Source: Cymbidium sinense (taxonomy: Eukaryota > Streptophyta > Magnoliopsida > Asparagales > Orchidaceae). Taken from it: a DNA stretch of 64,000 nucleotides. The stretch is from the NCBI GenBank assembly GCA_021442155.1, contig CM038221.1, positions 144,746,264 to 144,810,263 on the forward strand, read 5' to 3'. The notes under the pieces are model-generated. The model ran no database searches. It worked only from the letters and a program-made list of their open reading frames with translations, and had not been told where the DNA came from. The position numbers were made by a program, and so were the translations under genes. Positions 59,201 to 64,000 of this stretch are shown here, in pieces (the first letter of the stretch is position 1; every line of letters begins with the position of its first letter).

Positions 59201-60652
59201 TTTATAAATTGATTGATGATTTGTTTAGCTTTTGCATTAAGTGGCATCTTTTTCCTAGTTTCTTCCTTGCTTTATGTATGGCCTAGATGTGGATTAGGCT
59301 CTTAGGAAAAAAAATTAATCTTTTGTCAAATCTAACAACTCAAAACTAAAAATAAAGACCTCATAACCTCACCTAAAGCTTAGCATTAAAATCAAGATAA
59401 AAGAATTAGCAACCCTTTATTTGGATGAGTATTTCTTTTATAACATCATGCATAAATGCATCTTGCTTCACTCTTGATTGAAGGGCTTCCACCTTTTTCA
59501 AAGAAACTTAGCTTGACCTTTGAGAGCCATGGTGGAAACACACCTCCTCCATTCTCACTGATTTTGGCCAATAACTTTATTTCTCATGCATTAAGCATCT
59601 GAATCCTCAAAAATGATTGTCCAAAAATGAAAATAAAATGAAATTTGAATTGCATTAGATTTAGGTCATTTGAAGTGTGTCCTTACATGATCTAGTCTCG
59701 TTAGGGAGTGATTTTAAGGACTTAGTCTCTTCCTAAATAAATAACAACCTAGCTATCTTGCATAAGCATATGGCTTGCCTACATGTATTTCAATTCATAG
59801 GAGGAGTTAGTTGGTGGCCACCCCTAGGCATTTATAAGTCCAAACAGTCGAGTGGTTTGTCTGCTCTTGTGGAGGCAAACAAAATACCCATTTTTGCCTT
59901 AGATTTAGGTTGTGCTTTCGGCCCTCACCAAAGCTCCCTAGATTTAGGTTCTGAGGTTACTTCTCCCCTTTTTGGGCCATAAGCTTAAATCCTCACCTCT
60001 TAGGCATTTCCTTAATCTTGTGTTATGGAATCTTAAGTCCTAAATTCTAATGAAAAATACAACTCAAATTAAATCAATTTCAAAAATATAAAGCCCAATC
60101 ATATGATAGTTTGAGATGCTCGCTAGGTTTCCTAGCATCATGAGCATCTCCTACTTATCTTTCTTTTGGCTTTGATAATAACTCCCTCTCTTTGATCAAT
60201 TCTATTTGATCTTCAAAAATGAACCAGTCAATTGATAGTCCTTTCCTATTGAAATCTTTAAAGAGAATGATCATTTACTTTAATCGAGAGTATTCCTAAG
60301 AGATCTCATCTCTTAAGATGTAATTAACTACGGGGGTTTGCCCCTGTCGGGAACTTAACAAACTTGGTTTAAAATAAACTCTGCTTTACTTTTCCCTGTA
60401 AAGTAGGGAAAGAATCTCTGGTACATATGTAGACTCATTGTCCTTAGGAGTCCTTATTGAGGTGATTAGGACCATTAAAGAGTAGTGACTTCTATCTCTC
60501 GAGATAGTATACTATTCCTTCATGATGTACCTGATCACCTAAATAAGCATATCTACGGATCTACGTGGCATCCTAACCAACAGGTGTAATATTTTTATTT
60601 TCATTTATCTTATTCAAAAAAGATTGATGAAGGCGGGAATATTTTCACCACA

Positions 60653-61090
60653 TGGTGCTACATACCAACGGGCCTTGACTCAGATCTTCAACGAACTCAT
60701 CCATCATCAGGTTGAGTGTTACATTAATAATCTAGTAGTCAAGAGCAGAGAAAAGGAAGACCACCACTTTGACTTGAGAGTAATTTTTGAATGGTTAAGA
60801 TAATATAACCTCAAAATGAATCCCCTGAAGTGTGCATTTAGAGTAGCTTCAGAGAAAGTCTTTGGGTTTGTTGTTTGACACTGAGGAATAGAAATAGATC
60901 CTGGAAAGATTAAAGCTATCTTAAAAATGCCACCTCCTAAAAGCTTGACACAACTCATATCATTCCAAGGATGGTTGGCATATCTAAGATGCTTTATTTC
61001 CAACCTATTGCAGAGATGCAAGCCATTTTCAGCACTTGTCAAAAAGGATGCCAAGTTCAAGTGGGATGACAAGTGCCAACATGCCTTTGA
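60653..61090 (+). pseudogene. RT: Reverse transcriptase C-terminal half, element D; catalytic Asp pair lost
   Basis: It opens right after the inserted LTR with GATYQR and TQIFNELIHHQVE. The catalytic box reads YINN (60720-60731) where B has YIDD and A has YVDD, so both metal-binding Asp are Asn. After a frameshift the thumb and connection are open from 60927 (MPPPKSLTQLISFQGWLAYL, then ALVKKDAKFKWDDKCQHAFE). The N-terminal half with motif A is missing. It is certainly inactive. Confidence 0.85.
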
Positions 61091-61390
61091 AGACATCAAG
61101 CAGTATTTGGTGAAGCCGCCAGTTCTAGAAGCCCCTATCTCGGACAGGATAATCATTCTCTACACTGATGCATTGGATGACTCTCTTAGCGCTTTGTTGG
61201 CCCAAGCCAATGATGAAGGGCAGGAGAACACACTCTACTACCTCAACCATCATCTAATTTCTGCTGAAGTAAATTATCCACCTATTGAGAAATATTGCTT
61301 AGCTTTAATCTTTGCCTCTCAAAAGCTATAAAGACTATATGCTTTCATAAAGATGAACTTGATCTCCGTAACCAATCCACTAAAGATCTC
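61091..61390 (+). pseudogene. RNH: First RNase H domain, element D
   Basis: The best preserved copy in the window, in one frame with the RT connection from 60927 to 61331. YTDALDDSLSALLAQANDEG has the catalytic Asp at 61167-61169, then YYLNHHLISAEVNYPPIEK has the Glu at 61266-61268, then CLALIFASQKL. A stop follows at 61329. Confidence 0.85.
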
Positions 61391-61985
61391 ATAACACCTG
61401 CCAATGCTATCCTGATTTGGCATGATGGTCCATGATTCTCTCACTTTGATATCACATTTGTACCTCCTGCGATAAAAGGACAAGCACTAGCAAATTTCTT
61501 AAAGACACCTGTTGATTCTTCACTTAGTGATCATGAACAAATCATGAACTTAGAGGAGGTCACCCCATGGGAGATATATTTTGATGGTGCCTTTTCACAA
61601 AGGGGAAGCACCACGATCTATTCTTCCGTGAAAGATAGGGGAGAATAGTCTCCTAACTCCTTGATGTGATGAGATTCTCATACTATCTTTCCAACCCCGC
61701 ACCAATAATGCGAGTATGATTTTGATTGTCCCTAGTTAGCCATCATTATCGTGTCAAGAGCATCAACATCTTTGGGGATTCTTAGTTGGTCATCAACCAG
61801 ATTGTCGAGTCCTACAAGGTTCTCAAACCCAAGCTTCATCAATACCATGAGTATACCATGAAGTTGTTGACCCAAATTCATAAAGTAACCATCTACAAGG
61901 TTCCCCCCAATAGAGAACGTAGTAGCAGATGTTTCCCCCAAGCTTGCCAAAGAATTAGTATGTCCGGAAGATGAGTCCATTTTAA
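61391..61985 (+). pseudogene. aRNH: Second RNase H (Tat-type), element D
   Basis: EIYFDGAFSQRGSTTIYSSV (from about 61570) holds the first Asp. Then a damaged Glu region near 61700, SINIFGDS near 61762 with the next Asp (followed by a stop), and VINQIVESYKVLKPKLHQYH with YTMKLLTQIHKVTIYKVPPN to about 61910. Spacer 61391-61560 joins it to the first RNase H. Confidence 0.8.
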
Positions 61986-63186
61986 TAAGGGTCCAAAACA
62001 GACAAGTCATATCCCTTATTCATGTTGAACTCATCGAGAGACTTTCTCTTGAAGGGGAGGTTGTCATTGCCAAAATGGACAATGAGTTGGATTGGAGGAA
62101 GCCGTTCATAGATTATTTGAACACCGATAAACTACCTCAAGAAAAGTCACAAGCCCATCAAGTGAAACAGGGAGCTCTTTCCTATGCTCTTATTGATGGC
62201 ACCCTGTATCGCCAGTCCTATGACCAAATATGGTTATGCTATTTAGACAAGCACAAAGTCCATGGCATTGTAACCGAGGTACACTTAGGTCTATGCGGAG
62301 CACATCAATCCAGTCCAAATATGAAGATGAAGATCAAGAGACTAGGATACTTGCTTTTTCTGATGACATGCATGGATGTATCTAGAGATGCCATCGTTGT
62401 ACACAAGGTGGTCCTCTCCAACCAACATTCTACATTATCCTACATCATAAATGTTGGTGTCACATTCATAAGTGACGATCCTCCTTCTTCCAAGGACGAC
62501 CATCATCAAAGATATGCTTCGCTTTTCAGAACCATATCATATATAGTTTCGAGGTACCTCTACAAATTATATTCAATAACAGTACTGCATTTAATAGCAC
62601 CAAGATCAACAGCTTTGCCAGAAGACACAATATAGATTGGAGATACACCACCATCTACTACCCCAGAGTAAATGGCTTAGCAGAAGCATTCAACAAAACT
62701 CTCATCCAGATATTAAAGAAGACTCTTGATGAGAATAAAAAGACAAGTGGAACCAGCTGTTGAATTTTTATGCCTCCGCACTATACCTGGACTCCAACTA
62801 CATGTTTTCAGTGTATTAGTCCTGCTATTTTTTAGAAGTTCAACTCCACCACTATAGCATTGGGTAAAAGATCACTGAGTAAAATACAAAGTTATGGTTA
62901 GAAGAGCTCAAAGGTTTGGAGGAGAGTCACCTACGGGCATACCAGAGCATCGAGTTGTACAAGGCCAAAATGATTCTCACAACAAGCTAGGTCTTTCCAA
63001 GATGAGAGAACTTGTGTTAGTCCTGGAGACCAATTGCTCGTCAAAGATGGGAGGAAGAACCCACTTGGGAAGGCCCCTGTCATAGAGAAGGCCTACCAAG
63101 GAGAATCTTATCAGCTTATTGATTGTAAAGGAGGACACTCAATTCTTTCAATTAATGGGCTCTATCTAAAGAAATATTATCTATGA
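61986..63186 (+). pseudogene. INT: Integrase, element D, broken
   Basis: An open stretch of 186 codons (62075-62635) starts MDNELDWRKPFIDYL, then ALIDGTLYRQSYDQIWLCYL and the zinc-site pair EVHLGLCGAHQSS (His residues 7 apart). It drifts out of frame before the Cys pair. The core is damaged: the second Asp region reads FNNSTAF near 62573, with Asn instead of Asp. A kept helix, GLAEAFNKTLIQILKKTLDE, lies near 62675-62735. The C-terminal tail (GKAPVIEKAYQGESYQLIDC, NGLYLKKYYL) ends at the stop 63184-63186. No internal duplication as in A. Confidence 0.8.
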
Positions 63187-63289
63187 AATAAACCATGTTT
63201 GAAAACACTTATTAATAAAAAGAACAAAATTAGATTTCATTCATCAAATCTTCTCTTCTTTCGAAGCATTGTTTGCTTATCTTGACCCA

Positions 63290-63590
63290 CCAATGTTTAG
63301 GGTAAGAGTCCCCAGTGGATCCTATCCCTCTTTCATAACACAAACACAATCTCCATGCTATTAGAATAGGTGAGAGAACCCAAGAGGCATCCTATTTCAA
63401 TAAGCGTAACTAAGATAGGTGTGAGAGAACCCAAACGGCATCCTTTCTTATTGGAAATCTTGTTTGCCATCCATGGCACCACTTCATCAAATCCCCTATT
63501 GTGTTTAAGGTAGGTGCAAGAATCTGCTAGAGGTGTCCTATTCTTTTTAACACATGCACAACAACAAACACAAATCTTTTATCTCAGGCT
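63290..63590 (+). repeat. Post-pol hairpin repeats (GAGAACCCAAGAGGCATCC family), element D
   Basis: Copies near 63300, 63370, 63418 and 63510, the middle two best (GAGAGAACCCAAGAGGCATC). Same order and spacing as in A and B. The array runs almost directly into the LTR because the repetitive 3' UTR has been deleted. Confidence 0.75.
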
Positions 63591-64000
63591 ATTTTTAGAA
63601 TGAGTTCTCTAGATTTAGACTTTAAGAGATCCTTAGTCTTAAGACACATCTAGTGATTAGGTGGACACTCAACCTAACCCTAAAGACTTAGAAGAAGTTA
63701 GCCATAGGGGTAGGTCATGCCTTAGGGGTGTTAGGAAAATTTGTCTACCCTATAGCTTGGACCACTTTCTATACTTCCTTCCTTCAAGTCAAACTCCAAA
63801 TCAAATCAACATCAAATTTAAATAAATTCTAGCCTAATTAATTTTCTCCAAATTCAAATCAATGTCATATGATTAAAATACATGATTGACACACATATTT
63901 GAAACCCATGATTGAAATTCCAAATTCCAAATATTTCTTAAATCCTTAATCCTCTCTTAAGGACATAGCCTAAAAAATCATCTTCAAATCAATTCAAATT
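63591..64000 (+). mobile_element. Element D 3' LTR, first 0.4 kb, runs off the window
   Basis: ATTTTTAGAATGAGTTCTCT corresponds to the LTR start at about 41030, missing the first dozen bases (TGTTGACCTC). The rest aligns with 41060-41470, including GTGATTAGGTGGACACTCAA and CTTAGGGGTGTTAGGAAAA. The joint with the post-pol region shares ATTTT with both sides, so the 3' UTR loss looks like a microhomology deletion. No purine tract precedes the LTR. Confidence 0.75.

Larger units (their letters stand above)
53461..60652 (+). mobile_element. Inserted LTR (subfamily 2), 5' truncated by about 0.6 kb
   Basis: It matches 41590-47292 plus the 1.5 kb missing there. The first about 570 bp of the LTR are absent, and the 3' end CACCACA is intact at 60646-60652, followed at once by RT coding sequence with no primer binding site. 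This fits a solo or 3' LTR inserted in element D, with a later deletion across its left edge that also removed about 0.85 kb of D. Contents: AT-rich repeats (53475-53745), TTGACC segment (54060-54920), CpG-rich block (55890-56220), AT-rich interior (56250-58430) and the conserved 3' part. No gene is seen. Confidence 0.75.
41018..64000 (+). mobile_element. Element D: giant Tat/Ogre-like retrotransposon split by an inserted LTR; runs off the window
   Basis: In order: LTR (41018-47292), primer-binding-site-like sequence, hairpin leader, gag and protease to 53460, an inserted LTR (53461-60652), then RT from the GATYQR segment through both RNase H domains and integrase to 63186, post-pol repeats and an LTR start at 63591. 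Joining the two internal halves restores the family order, with only about 0.85 kb (end of linker and front of RT) missing, so one element is simpler than two. The alternative is two separate truncated elements. Both outer LTRs resemble subfamily 2 and match each other at about nine bases in ten by eye. Confidence 0.7.

Overview
The window is plant nuclear DNA made of retrotransposons. I see no host gene, tRNA, rRNA or CRISPR array in 64 kb. Almost all of it is one family of very large Ty3/gypsy LTR retrotransposons, in several decayed copies that are nested or joined head to head. The protein order is gag with a C-x2-H-x4-H-x4-C knuckle, an aspartic protease, a Lys-rich linker, RT, a first RNase H, a second RNase H-like domain, then integrase. 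That order, and the wording of the RT lead-in, protease and integrase tail, point to the Tat/Ogre lineage, which is known only from plants. Decay is heavy and rich in C-to-T and G-to-A changes, as expected for old methylated heterochromatin. The species cannot be told from the sequence.

Layout. (1) 1-2336: the 3' part of a + strand LTR whose intact end (CACCACA) abuts the middle of a gag gene. (2) 2337-11916: element A, + strand, from mid-gag through pol to its 3' untranslated repeats. Its integrase carries a tandem duplication. (3) 11917-39943: element B, - strand, about 28 kb between LTR ends. It has two LTRs of about 7.5-7.9 kb (11917-19790 and 32455-39943), gag-pol at 31213-23019, a leader with a hairpin array and a long 3' untranslated repeat region. 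The two LTRs look like different subfamilies, so B may be a composite. (4) 39944-41017: two - strand LTR fragments. (5) 41018-64000: element D, + strand. It has an LTR (41018-47292), a primer-binding-site-like sequence, a hairpin-array leader, gag and protease up to 53460. An inserted LTR (53461-60652) follows, then the rest of pol (60653-63186) and the start of D's 3' LTR (63591 to the window end).

The full LTR is about 7.7-7.9 kb, very large for a plant LTR. From its start it holds: an AT-rich repeat of about 170 bp; about 1 kb dense in TTGACC words; a CpG-rich block of 0.3-0.5 kb; about 2-3 kb of TTAAT-rich DNA; and a more conserved 2-3 kb ending in CACCACA.

The most interesting signal is in the leader between the primer-binding site and the gag start, in D (47896-49239) and B (32420-31330, minus). 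Each has a dozen or more short hairpins about 60-90 bp apart. The loop stays close to TACC(C)AAATT, while the stems change on both arms together (CACTTAGCA with TGCTAAGTG in D, CACTTAACA with TGTTAAGTG in B, and other paired variants). Such covariation suggests selection on RNA or DNA structure. A second, smaller hairpin family built round GAGAACCCAAGAGGCATCC lies just after the pol stop codon in all three elements that keep that region.
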